Part shown: piece by piece, positions 27,866-36,931 of the stretch
Layout: every line of letters begins with the position of its first letter
Numbering within the stretch: the first letter of the stretch is position 1
Source: CAITWD01 sp963727285
Lineage (GTDB): Bacteria > Actinomycetota > Thermoleophilia > Miltoncostaeales > Miltoncostaeaceae
Direction: 5' to 3'
Length of the DNA: 64,000 nucleotides
Assembly (NCBI GenBank): GCA_963727285.1
Contig: CAVSFF010000003.1
Span: 1-64,000, forward strand
The notes under the pieces: generated by a model
Told to the model about the DNA's origin: nothing
Database searches by the model: none
The model's input: only the letters and a program-made list of their open reading frames with translations
Made by a program: the position numbers and the translations under genes

Positions 27866-28687
27866 GTGATCTCCGGCGCGACACGGGTGACGGGAATCAT
27901 CGGATGGCCGGTCGCCCACTCGTTGTCGCCGGCGATGCACAACGCCGCCTTTCGTGCGCTGGGGCTGGACTGGGTCTACGTCACGTTCCCGGTCGCCCCG
28001 GATCGCGTCGGCGACGCCGTCGCGGGCCTTGCCGCGGCGGGGGTTGCGGGGCTGAATGTCACCATCCCGCACAAGCAGGCGGTCCTCGCCGGGTGCAGCG
28101 GAGTCTCCGAGGCGGTGGCGGCGATCGGCGCGGCAAATACGCTGGTCCCTGACGGCGCCGGGGGATGGCGTGCCGACAACACCGACGCACCGGGGTTCCT
28201 GCGCGCGGTCGACGAGGTGGCCCCGGTCGCCGTGGACGGGCGTCGGGTGCTGGTGATCGGGGCGGGCGGGGCCGCGCGGGCCGTCGCGTTTGCGCTGCGC
28301 GGACGCGGGGCCGAGGTCGACGTGGCCAACCGTACCGCTGCGCGGGCGCGGGAGCTGGGGGCACCGGTCGGGTTTACCCGTCGCGAGCTGGAGTCGGCGG
28401 CGGCCGACAGCGTGATGGTGGTCAACTGCACGAGCTTGGGACTTGACGGTGATGCCGTTCCGCCGGAATTGCCCCTGGACGCACTGGGCCCTCAACACGT
28501 CGTGGTCGACGTCGTCTACCGTCCCGGAGGGACCCCGTGGCTGGCCGCCGCCGAAGCCCGCGGAGCGCGGGTCGTCGACGGGCTCGGGATGCTGCTGCAC
28601 CAGGGCGCAGCGGCCTTTGTCGAATGGACCGGCATCGAGCCGCCGATCGACGTCATGCGCGATGCCCTGAAGGTGCCACGGAGGTAA
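27866..28687 (+). CDS. aroE: Shikimate dehydrogenase
   Basis: This 273-residue enzyme reduces 3-dehydroshikimate to shikimate with NADPH in the aromatic amino acid pathway. Family motifs are HSLSPAMHNAAF, GLNVTIPHKQAVL with the catalytic Lys, DNTDAPGFL with the Asp that binds shikimate, the dinucleotide loop GAGGAARAVAFAL, VANRT, and near the end GLGMLLHQGAAAFVEWTG. The GTG at 27866 follows the mltG stop by one base. Downstream, 33 bases separate it from the pilus ATPase gene, so the housekeeping operon and the pilus genes may be one transcript. Confidence 0.96.
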   Translation: MISGATRVTGIIGWPVAHSLSPAMHNAAFRALGLDWVYVTFPVAPDRVGDAVAGLAAAGVAGLNVTIPHKQAVLAGCSGVSEAVAAIGAANTLVPDGAGGWRADNTDAPGFLRAVDEVAPVAVDGRRVLVIGAGGAARAVAFALRGRGAEVDVANRTAARARELGAPVGFTRRELESAAADSVMVVNCTSLGLDGDAVPPELPLDALGPQHVVVDVVYRPGGTPWLAAAEARGARVVDGLGMLLHQGAAAFVEWTGIEPPIDVMRDALKVPRR

Positions 28688-28720
28688 TGTCCCCGGCCCT
28701 CGCGGCCGATCAGACAAGGG

Positions 28721-30553
28721 GTGACCACTCCCCCTGAACATCCGATGGCGACGCACGACCCGGTGGTGCCGGGCGGAGCGTCTCGCGGGACCGGCGTCGC
28801 CGCGCCACCGCCCGGCGCCCGCGTGCCCGCCGCCGAACGGTCGGAGCCCGCGATCGCCGCGCCACGGACCCAGTCCCTGACCCAGGTGCTGGTCCGGCTC
28901 GAGTACCTCACGATGGAGCAGCTTCGGGAAGCGTTCCCGGACGGTCCGCCGCAGGGCGGGCGCCTCGGAGAACTCCTGGTCGAGCGGGAGCTGATCTCGC
29001 GCGAACAACTGGCGTACGCCAGCGCCGTGCGGGCCGGTGTCGGCGTGTTCGAGCCCGGGAGCCCCGTTGACAGCAATCTCGCGGAACTGATCGACGCGCG
29101 GACCACCCGCAGGTATCAGGCCGTCCCCGTCCGGATCGACCCCGACGGCCGCCTGGTGATCGCCATGGCGGATCCGTCAAACATCCTGGCGCTCGACGAC
29201 CTGCGGATCATCACCGGTCGGGAAATTCGCCCGCTGCTGGCGTCCCCGGACGACATCGGAGCTCTCCTCGGTGAGGCCCGGCGGCTGGACACCGTCTTCA
29301 CGGGCACCGACGACACGCCGGGCTACACGGAGGCACGCGCCGCCGACTACATGGTCGAGGACTACGGCGATGCTCCGAGCGACGATGCCCCGGTCGTGCG
29401 GATGGTCAATTCGATCCTGTCGCGCGGCGTGGATGAGGGCGCCTCGGACATCCACTTCGAACCGCAGGCCACCGAACTGGTGATCCGGTTCCGGGTCGAC
29501 GGCGTCCTGCGCAACGTCACCAGCGTTCCGTCGAAATACATGCACGGCATCGCGAGCCGCATCAAGATCATGGCCGACCTCGACATCGCCGAACGCCGCG
29601 CCCCCCAGGACGGACGTGTCGGACTGTCTGTCGCAGGACGCAATCTCGATCTGCGCGTCGCGACGCTGCCCACCGTGTACGGCGAGAAGATCGTCATCCG
29701 GATCCTCGACCGCAGCAACCTGGTCATGGACCTGCGCGACCTCGGGTTCAGTCCCGAGGTCATGGCCCAGTTCGAGGCCATCTACCGTCGCCCGCACGGC
29801 GCGCTGCTGGTGACAGGCCCGACCGGATCAGGAAAGTCGACCACGTTGTACGGAACGCTGAATCAGCTCAATTCCGTCGAGCAGAACATCATCACGGTCG
29901 AGGATCCGGTCGAATACCGTCTCCCTGGGGTCAACCAGGTCCAGGTCAACCCGAAGGCGGGGCTGACGTTTGCGGCCGGCCTGCGCTCGATCCTGCGATG
30001 CGACCCCGACATCATCATGATCGGCGAGGTCCGGGACCCCGAGACGGCAAAGATCGCCATCGAATCGGCCCTCACCGGGCACCTTGTCCTTGCGACCCTC
30101 CACACCAACGACTCCGCCGGCGCGCTGTCGCGCCTGAGCGAGATGGGGGTCGAGGGCTTTTTGTCTGCAAGCGCCGTCGCGGGCATCCTGGCCCAGCGGC
30201 TCGCCCGCCGGCTGTGTCCGCACTGCCGCGAACGCCACACGATCCCGACCGAGGTGCTCGGTGACCTCGTCGACCCGCGTCGTCTGCCGCCCGGCCTCGG
30301 GGACACGGTCGAGGTCTGCCGTCCCGTCGGATGCCCCCGCTGCGGAGGATCGGGGTATCGGGGTCGTCTCGGGGTGTACGAACTCTTGGTCGTCAGTGAA
30401 ACCATCGGCGAGATGATCGTCGAGGGCGCGTCGGCGGACGCGCTGACCCATCAGGCGCAGCGTGACGGCATGCGGACGCTCCGCGAAGACGGCCTCATCA
30501 AGGTGTTGCGCGGCGACACCAGCCTCGAAGAGCTTGCGCGGGCAGTCGGATGA
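28721..30553 (+). CDS. pilB: Type IV pilus extension ATPase PilB
   Basis: PilB powers pilin polymerisation at the inner membrane. The 610-residue protein has an N-terminal MshEN-type domain (about 55-185, RLGELLVERELISREQLAYA), the N2 region with DIHFEP, and the ATPase core: Walker A GPTGSGKST at 366-374, Walker B in DPDIIMIGEVRD at 428-439 and the His box ending in LATLHTND at 457-464. Near the end two CxxC pairs (Cys499/502 and Cys538/541) form the zinc site of extension ATPases, which separates PilB from PilT. The GTG at 28721 is the likely start; an ATG at 28745 is an alternative. pilT and pilC follow on the same strand. Confidence 0.96.
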   Translation: MTTPPEHPMATHDPVVPGGASRGTGVAAPPPGARVPAAERSEPAIAAPRTQSLTQVLVRLEYLTMEQLREAFPDGPPQGGRLGELLVERELISREQLAYASAVRAGVGVFEPGSPVDSNLAELIDARTTRRYQAVPVRIDPDGRLVIAMADPSNILALDDLRIITGREIRPLLASPDDIGALLGEARRLDTVFTGTDDTPGYTEARAADYMVEDYGDAPSDDAPVVRMVNSILSRGVDEGASDIHFEPQATELVIRFRVDGVLRNVTSVPSKYMHGIASRIKIMADLDIAERRAPQDGRVGLSVAGRNLDLRVATLPTVYGEKIVIRILDRSNLVMDLRDLGFSPEVMAQFEAIYRRPHGALLVTGPTGSGKSTTLYGTLNQLNSVEQNIITVEDPVEYRLPGVNQVQVNPKAGLTFAAGLRSILRCDPDIIMIGEVRDPETAKIAIESALTGHLVLATLHTNDSAGALSRLSEMGVEGFLSASAVAGILAQRLARRLCPHCRERHTIPTEVLGDLVDPRRLPPGLGDTVEVCRPVGCPRCGGSGYRGRLGVYELLVVSETIGEMIVEGASADALTHQAQRDGMRTLREDGLIKVLRGDTSLEELARAVG

Positions 30554-30632
30554 GTGCCCGCGCAATTCCCACCCACCCCACGTCGCCGGCAGCGGTCTGC
30601 TGCGGCCGCCACCCCCAGGACGGGACGCACCA

Positions 30633-31737
30633 ATGATGGAGTTCAGCGAGATGATCGGCCTGGTCATGGCGAACGGCGCCAGCGACCTGCACCTGGCCGT
30701 CGGCGCCCCGCCGGTCATGCGCTGCAGCGGCGAGCTGCGGCCGATCGGTCCGGATCGCCTGACCCCCCAGGACACCCGGGAAATCCTGTACGGGATCCTG
30801 TCCCAGGATCAGCGCCGTCGCCTGGAGACCGAACTTGAGCTCGACTTCTCGTACCACATGCCGGGTCTGGCGCGGTTCCGTGTCAACGCCTACCACCAGC
30901 GCGGTGTCCTCGGCGCGGCCCTGCGTGTCGTGCCGACGGAGATCCGGTCACTGAGTGAGCTTCACATCCCGACGACGGTCAACGACTGGTCCACGCTGCC
31001 GCGGGGTCTGATCCTCGTCACCGGCGCCACCGGCTCCGGGCAAGTCGACCACGCTGGCCGGGTTGATCGACCTGATCAATGAAACGCGCTCGGTCCACAT
31101 CATGACGATCGAGGATCCGATCGAGTTCCTGCACAAGCACAAGCGCTCGCTGGTCAACCAGCGTGAGCTCGGAGGCGACACGCAGTCGTTCGCGACCGCG
31201 CTGCGAAGCGCCCTGCGCCAGGACCCGGATGTGATTCTGCTCGGGGAAATGCGTGACCTGGAGACCATCCAGATTGCGCTGACGGCCGCCGAGACCGGCC
31301 ACCTCGTGCTCGGAACGCTCCACACCTCCGACGCACCCCAGACGATCGACCGCGTCATCGACGTGTTTCCCTCAGAGCAGCAGGATCAGGTCCGCGTGAT
31401 GCTCGCCAACGCCCTCCAGGGCGTCGTGTGCCAGCAACTGTTGCCGTCGCAGGAAGGCGGGCGCGTCGTGGCCTGCGAGGTCATGATCGCGACCCCGGCC
31501 GTGCGCAACCTGATCCGCGAGGGCAAGTCCCATCAGATCTACTCCATGATGCAGACCGGTGCGCAGCACGGAATGCAGGCCATGAACTCGGCGCTGGCCG
31601 ACCTCGTGCGGGCCGGGAAGATCCGCCGTGACCTCGCGCTCGAGCGCTCGAGTACGCCGACCGAGCTCCAGCGCCTGCTGGAGAGCGACGCCTTCGTCGA
31701 ACCGGCGAACCGCAACAGCCGCCGCGTCGCGGCGTGA
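30633..31737 (+). CDS. pilT: Pilus retraction ATPase PilT, one frameshift in Walker A
   Basis: The ATG at 30633 begins MMEFSEMIGLVMANGASDLH, the standard PilT N-terminus. Walker A is interrupted: the frame reads GATGSG and then QV, and the next frame gives KSTTLAGLIDLINE, so one extra C at about 31,041 splits the motif. After it come DPIEFLHKHKRSLVNQREL, the Asp box RQDPDVILLGEMRD, GHLVLGTLHTSDAPQTIDR and the C-terminal AIRNLIREGK-type region. Unlike PilB it has no cysteine pairs. About 367 residues fit the family. PilT depolymerises the pilus and gives twitching motility. A frameshift inside the catalytic loop with an otherwise flawless gene points to a sequence error. Confidence 0.93.
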
Positions 31738-31744
31738 TGATCCG

Positions 31745-32966
31745 ATGAGCAGCGCAACCTTCATCTACAAGGGCGTCGATCCCAACGGCGCCCCCGCCAA
31801 CGGCGAACTGCAGGGCGAGTCGGCGGCCCAGGTCGCCGCCCAACTGCGCGGCCGCGGCTTTACGGTCGTCGACATCTCCCGCAAGCGCGGGGCGTTTACG
31901 ATGCGCGACTTCCGGGACATCTACACGCCCGTGGCGCCCCGGGACCTGACGGTCATGGCCCGCCAGCTGGCCACGATGGTGTCGTCGGGTCTCTCGCTGC
32001 TGCGGGCCCTGTACGTGCTCGAGGAGCAGACCGAATCTCCGAAACTGGCGCGCGCCGATCATCGCGGTCCGGCAGGATGTCGAGACCGGGTTCTCGCTGT
32101 CGCAGGCCTTGTCCAAGCACCCCGCGATCTTCAGCGACCTGTTCGTGTCGATGGTGGCGGCCGGAGAGGCCGGCGGTAACCTCGAAGAGGTCCTCGAGCG
32201 CCTGGCCACACAGCTGGAAAAGGACGACCACCTCCGGCGCACGGTGCGTTCGGCGATGGTGTATCCGACGCTCATCGGCTGCTTCGCACTCGCCGTGCTG
32301 GTGGCGATGATCACGCTGATCGTCCCCGTCTTCGCGGGGATCTTCAAGAACCTTCACGGCCAGCTACCGATGCTGACCAAGATCATGATGTCGATCTCGA
32401 ACGCGTTCCGCAGCGAGTGGTACATCTTCGTGATCGTGCCCGTCGCGCTGATCTGGGGCTTCCGGACGTTCAAACGTACCGACCGCGGGCAGATCATCTG
32501 GGACCGCATCAAGCTGCGGATGCCGATGCGCATCGGAGAGATCGTCCGAAAGGTCGCGATCGCGCGGTTCGCCCGGACGCTTGCGACCCTGACGTCGGCC
32601 GGCGTCCCGATCCTGCACGCCCTCGAGATCACCGCCAAGACGACGGGGAACCGCGTCATCGGCGATCCGATGACCGAGGTCGCGGAGCGGGTGAAGGCCG
32701 GCGAGCCGCTGGCACCGCCGCTCGAGCGCGCGGGTGTGTTCCCGAAGATCGTCACTCAGATGCTCGCCGTCGGCGAAGAGACCGGCAACCTCGACGAGAT
32801 GCTCCACAAGCTGGCCGACTTCTACGACGACGAGGTCGAGACCATGCTCAAGGCGCTGACGTCGATCATCGAGCCCATCATGATGCTTGTCGTCGGGGCG
32901 ATTGTCGGGTTGGTCGTCATCGCGATGTACCTGCCGATGTTCGCCGTGTACAACCTGGTCAAGTAA
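31745..32966 (+). CDS. pilC: Inner-membrane platform protein PilC, one frameshift
   Basis: The start at 31745 gives ATFIYKGVDPNGAPANGELQ, and then TVMARQLATMVSSGLSLLRAL, the first T2SSF domain. After a one-base error near 32,047 the frame continues APIIAVRQDVETGFSLSQAL and GEAGGNLEEVLERLATQLEK with the first large helix (YPTLIGCFALAVLVAMIT). The second T2SSF domain repeats the pattern (FARTLATLTSAGVPILHALE, GEETGNLDEMLHKLADFYDD) and ends with helices at 32,850-32,950. PilC connects the cytoplasmic ATPases to the growing pilin fibre. The repaired length of about 406 residues is standard. It closes the pilB-pilT-pilC block. Confidence 0.94.
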
Positions 32967-33227
32967 CCGCACCACCTCCCGACCGGTCGCGGGGTGCCGG
33001 CCACCCCGATCGGACGACCCTCGGGGTTTGAGAAGCGGCCGCCATCCGCCGATATATGGGGCAATGACGAGAACTCATCCGCCACGGCGGCATCCGCGCC
33101 TGAAGTTGGCGGATGCCCGCGATATGGGCTGCGGCACGCGTGATCACGTAGGACTGACGGATCGGGCGGGTCTGCCATCGGCCGCCGGCGCCCGTTTGCC
33201 CATCCCCCGCGCGAAGGACTCGGCACC
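32967..33227. other. Intergenic region with repeated CATCCGC units
   Basis: No credible gene is seen; the 55-codon frame from 33064 looks like chance. CATCCGC occurs at 33045, 33076 and 33091, and CATCCGCC (33076-33083) pairs with GGCGGATG (33108-33115), so a stem of 8 bp is possible upstream of the secreted TIM-barrel gene. I searched by eye for the conserved parts of c-di-AMP, cobalamin and c-di-GMP riboswitches and did not find them. Confidence 0.4.
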
Positions 33228-35272
33228 CTGAGACTCTCCACCGGACTCCGCACTGCAGCGGTCATCGCCACCCTCGTGGGCGCGGTGGTGAGCACGGCTG
33301 CCGCAGCGCCGGCGGCCCAGCGCACGGTGCGATACCGCGGTGTCGACGGTGACCGTTCCGGCGACGTGGTCCGTCATCGACCTCAGCGCACACCCCGGGA
33401 CGTGCGTGCGCTTCAATCGTCACGCCCTCTATCTGGGGACGCCGGCGGCGAGCCAGGCGTGCCCGGCAGCCATGATCGGCCGCACCGAGGCGATCCTGAT
33501 GGCCCCGACGGTCGCCTCCGTCGGACTGCAGCGCCTCGGCCTCGCACCGGGGTACTCGACCACGTACACCATCGCCGCGGCCCGCGTCCGCGTGGTCGCG
33601 ACCTGGGCCACGCGGCCCGGGGTCGTGGCTTCGGCACTCGGCCGCCCCCTGACGCCGACGGCGCCCGCCCGCCCCGTCGCCATCGCGCCCGCTGCCGCTG
33701 CCCCGCAGACTGCCGTGCGCCGGGAGGCCGCGGTCCAGACCGCGTCGCCGCTTGGCATCGACGCCTGCTCCGCACCGTCGGCCGCGGTGATGCGGACGTG
33801 GTTGGCGTCGCCGTACCGCACGATCGGGATCTACATCGGCGGCGTGAACAGCGCCTGCGCGCAGCCGAACCTGACGGCCGCGTGGGTGCAGACGGTCACG
33901 GCCGCCGGCTGGCGACTGATTCCGACATATGTCGGACTGCAGGCGGCCGGTGCCTGCGGGTGTGCGGCGATTTCCCCTGCGAGCGCGCGGACCCAGGGTG
34001 TCCAGGCGGCCAACGACGCGGTCGTCCAGGCGAAGAGCCTCGGAATCCCGCCGGGGAACCCGATCTACGACGACATGGAGGGCTATCGCCGAAGCACGTC
34101 CACGACCGGCGCGGTCCTCGCGTTCGTCGGCGGGGTGGACGAGCCAGCTACACGCGGCGGGCTACACGGCCGGCGTCTACAGCAGCGGCGCATCGGGGAT
34201 CACCGATCTTGTCAACGGACGGGGGACGGCGGCCACCAGTCCCGACGAGCTGTGGATCGCCAACTGGAACGGCCTGAAGACCTCATCGGACCCGTACGTG
34301 CCGACCGCGGCCTGGAGCAACCACCAGCGCCTTCGTCAGTACCTCGGATCCCACAACGAGACGTATGGCCACGTGACGATCAACGTCGACAGCGACTACA
34401 TCGACGGGCCGACGGCGAGCGGGCAGGGCTTTCCGCCGCCGGACGGCAGCTTTGTCAGCTACGGGGGCAGGACCTTCCGTATGGCGGGTGGCGCGCCGCT
34501 ACTGGTGACGGCCTGGCGGTCGGTCGGCGGGGTGCAGGGCGCGCTCGCCCTGACGGCAGCCCAGTGGCGCAATCTGCGCCGGCTGCCCCGGGACGGGACG
34601 CTCGTCAGTGCGGGCGGGAAGGTGTACGAGATCGTCGGTGGAGCCCCGTTGGCGGTGACATCGTGGCCCGCCATCGGTGGACAACGTGCCGCGGTGGCGG
34701 TCGATCCGTGGGATCTGGCCAACACGTCGGCGCCGATGGCCCATCTGCGGCCGACTCCGTCCGACGGGACGTTTGTTGCCGCGGGTCCGGGCGGTCCGGT
34801 GTACCGGCTGGCGGGCGACGCACCCTTCGCGGTCACGAACTGGCAGTCGTTCGGCGGTCCCCGTCCGGCGGTGGTGGTGGACCCCTGGAACCTGCTTCAC
34901 CCATCCAACCCTGCGGCGCGGATCTCCGCTCATCCACGCAACGGCACGGTGGTCACCGCGATCCGCGCTCGGTCCTATTGGCGCTTCGCCGGAGGCTTCC
35001 GGACGAAGGTGATCCCGGCCATCGGCGCCGTCCAGGTCGACGATGCGAGCCTGGCCGCGTATCCGCCGCTGCCGGTGTGCATCGTCCCGGCAATGCGCGG
35101 GATGACGGTCCGACAGGCACGAACGGCGTTGACCAGCGGTCACTGCGCCTTGGGTCCGGTACAGCGCGCCGGCACACTGTGGAAACTGCGCACCCCCCAT
35201 GTCGTCGGGCAGGGCGCACCCGCCGGCGCGCGGCGGCGGACCGGCATGGCGGTAGGGATCACGATCCGCTAG
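33228..35272 (+). CDS. Secreted DUF1906-like TIM-barrel protein with repeats and PASTA domain, two frameshifts
   Basis: A signal peptide (LRTAAVIATLVGAVVSTAAAA) is read from about 33228, where a CTG preceded by AAGGA is the only start-like codon; the true start is uncertain. After a frame change near 33,335 an N-terminal region follows, then LGIDACSAPSAAVMRTWL and YRTIGIYIGGVNSACAQPN, the opening of the DUF1906 glycoside-hydrolase-like barrel, with NPIYDDMEGY supplying acidic residues and, after a second frame change near 34,137, HAAGYTAGVYSSGASG and ELWIANWNG. Three repeats of about 60 residues follow (DGTLVSAGGKVYEIVGGAPL is one). The end, CIVPAMRGMTVRQARTAL to GMAVGITIR, is a PASTA domain that binds peptidoglycan. 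It probably works on the cell wall; no substrate is known. Confidence 0.75.
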
Positions 35273-35306
35273 GCGCGGTGGGGTCGACCGGCGCCTCCGC
35301 CGGTCG

Positions 35307-35312
35307 TACGAT
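35307..35312 (+). promoter_or_regulatory. Putative -10 box, leaderless start of the 66-aa gene
   Basis: TACGAT ends 6 bases before the GTG at 35319; the expected transcription start coincides with the start codon, and no ribosome site is present. Confidence 0.35.
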
Positions 35313-35318
35313 GGCAGC

Positions 35319-35519
35319 GTGTCGGATCCGCCCGCATACGACCCTGCGCTGACCCGGATTCAGGCCCGGCCCGAGAACACCCGGCACATTCGCCATGCGG
35401 CGCTGATGGCCCGATGGCCGGTACTGCCCGAACCGTGGGCGCAGAAGATCGCAGCGGCGCATGATCCGCGGATGCGCGACACCGCAGCGGCTCGGGTCGG
35501 GCCGACCGCCTCCACCTGA
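35319..35519 (+). CDS. Small soluble hypothetical protein, 66 aa
   Basis: The reading SDPPAYDPALTRIQARPENTR is followed by HIRHAALMARWPVLPEPWAQ and KIAAAHDPRMRD. It is rich in Arg, Ala, Pro and His, with no hydrophobic segment or cysteine. I do not recognise the family. Support for a real gene comes from a TACGAT box exactly 6 bases before the GTG and from the balanced composition. It sits alone between the secreted barrel protein and the MFS gene, which starts about 100 bases later. Confidence 0.55.
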   Translation: MSDPPAYDPALTRIQARPENTRHIRHAALMARWPVLPEPWAQKIAAAHDPRMRDTAAARVGPTAST

Positions 35520-35562
35520 GCACGAAGGCGGGCGATCGGGGCGGCGCAGGACGCTGTGGCGA

Positions 35563-35623
35563 TACCATCGCCTGTCGTGTGACCCCGCCTCCGACCCCGG
35601 GGGCGTCCACCCGGGGGCTGTAG
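35563..35623 (+). promoter_or_regulatory. TACCAT box and 14-codon leader reading frame before the MFS gene
   Basis: TACCAT (35563-35568) precedes a GTG at 35579 that opens a 14-residue proline-rich frame (VTPPPTPGASTRGL) ending in TAG at 35621-35623. The next triplet is the GTG of the transporter in the same frame, so a ribosome finishing the leader could restart at once. It may be a regulatory leader or only a chance frame. Confidence 0.3.
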
Positions 35624-36931
35624 GTGCTCGCCAAGCTGATGCGCAATCTGACGACCGACGTCCGGCCGTTGCGCGCGTCGCGAAACTTCCGGCTCCTGAT
35701 GATGGGGGCGCTGGTCACCGGGATCGGGACCCAGGCAACCCTGGTCGCGCTCCCGTACCAGGTCTACATCATCACCCATTCCGCGTTCCTGACCGGACTC
35801 TTGGGTGCGGTTGAGCTTGGGCCGCTGATCCTGTCGTCGCTCTATGCGGGTGCCCTGGCGGATCGGATCGACCGGCGCAAGCTGCTGCTGTGGTGCCAAA
35901 TCGCCTTGGCCACGTTCTCGGCGACGCTCGGAGTCGTCACGCTCCGCTCCACGCCGCGGGTGTGGGTGCTGTTTGTGATGGCGGGACTGATCGCCGGAGC
36001 GGCAGCCGTCGAGCGCGTTGCCCGCTCGTCGATCGTGCCGAACACGGTGCCGGTGGACCTGCTGAAGCCGGCCCTGTCGATGAGCTTCGGTCTGATGCAG
36101 GTGACGATGGTCGTCGGGCCGGCCCTTGGGGGCGTCATCATCCAGGTGTTCGGGCTCGCGGTTCCGTACTTCGTGGATGCGGTCAGCGTGCTGGGCATGG
36201 TGGTCGCCGCCTGGGCGCTCACGCCACAGCCGCCGCCGGACCAGCCGAGGTCGTCGACCGTGAAGTCGGTGCGCAGCGGCCTGCGGTTCGTCCGGCGATT
36301 GCAGGGGCTCATGGCCAGTTTCGTCATCGATCTCCTGGCGATGACGTTCGGCATGCCGCGTGCGCTGTTTCCGATCCTGTCGATCGAGGTCTTTCATACC
36401 GGCGCGTTCGGCGCGGGCATCCTGAATTCCGCGGTCGCCGCCGGGGCCACGGTTGCCGCCCTGACGACCGGCTGGATGAGCCACGCGCGCAGGCTCGGGA
36501 GGATCGTGCTCGCCGCCGTGGCGGTCTGGGGGCTGGCGATCGCCGTCGCCGGGTTCATGACCGCGCTGTGGCCGGCGGCCGTGCTGTTTGCGATCGCAGG
36601 CGCTGCCGACAGCGTCAGCGCCGTCTGTCGTACGACCATCACGCAGACGCTGACCCCGGACGCGATGCGCGGTCGCGTGTCGGCCGTCTTCAGCCTCGTC
36701 GTCGCGAGCGGCCCGCGGCTGGGCGACGTCGAGTCCGGGACCGTGGCCGCGGTCACCTCGCCACGGTTCTCGGTCGTGTCCGGCGGTCTGGCGTGCCTGG
36801 TGTCGGTGGCCGCGATCGCCCTCTGGATGCCGGGCCTGGCGGCCTACGACTCGGACCGGGCCGAGCAGGACATGATCCACGCCCATACAGCGCACATCGC
36901 CGCCGAGACGATGGGGTCGGCCGTGTCCTAG
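35624..36931 (+). CDS. MFS transporter, EntS/DHA3-like
   Basis: This 435-residue protein has twelve predicted membrane helices. It begins RPLRASRNFRLLMMGALVTG, followed by QATLVALPYQVYIIT and the loop-2/3 motif ADRIDRRKLLL, the features of the DHA3/EntS branch that exports siderophores, macrolides or other small molecules. NTVPVDLLKPALSMSFGLMQ and MVVGPALGGVIIQVFGL are also typical of the branch. The last 30 residues are a charged tail (EQDMIHAHTAHIAAETM). The GTG at 35624 directly follows the stop of a short leader frame. It converges with the peptidase gene and the two stops overlap by four bases. The substrate cannot be inferred. Confidence 0.88.
   Translation: MLAKLMRNLTTDVRPLRASRNFRLLMMGALVTGIGTQATLVALPYQVYIITHSAFLTGLLGAVELGPLILSSLYAGALADRIDRRKLLLWCQIALATFSATLGVVTLRSTPRVWVLFVMAGLIAGAAAVERVARSSIVPNTVPVDLLKPALSMSFGLMQVTMVVGPALGGVIIQVFGLAVPYFVDAVSVLGMVVAAWALTPQPPPDQPRSSTVKSVRSGLRFVRRLQGLMASFVIDLLAMTFGMPRALFPILSIEVFHTGAFGAGILNSAVAAGATVAALTTGWMSHARRLGRIVLAAVAVWGLAIAVAGFMTALWPAAVLFAIAGAADSVSAVCRTTITQTLTPDAMRGRVSAVFSLVVASGPRLGDVESGTVAAVTSPRFSVVSGGLACLVSVAAIALWMPGLAAYDSDRAEQDMIHAHTAHIAAETMGSAVS

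Noticed and set aside
31030..31060. Programmed frameshift in pilT or aspS
   Set aside because: No slippery heptamer with a downstream structure is apparent, and one-base breaks of the same kind occur in many unrelated genes. Sequence error is simpler.
32967..33227. c-di-AMP or other riboswitch before the secreted barrel gene
   Set aside because: Such switches often precede wall hydrolases in actinobacteria, but the conserved core blocks were not found by eye.
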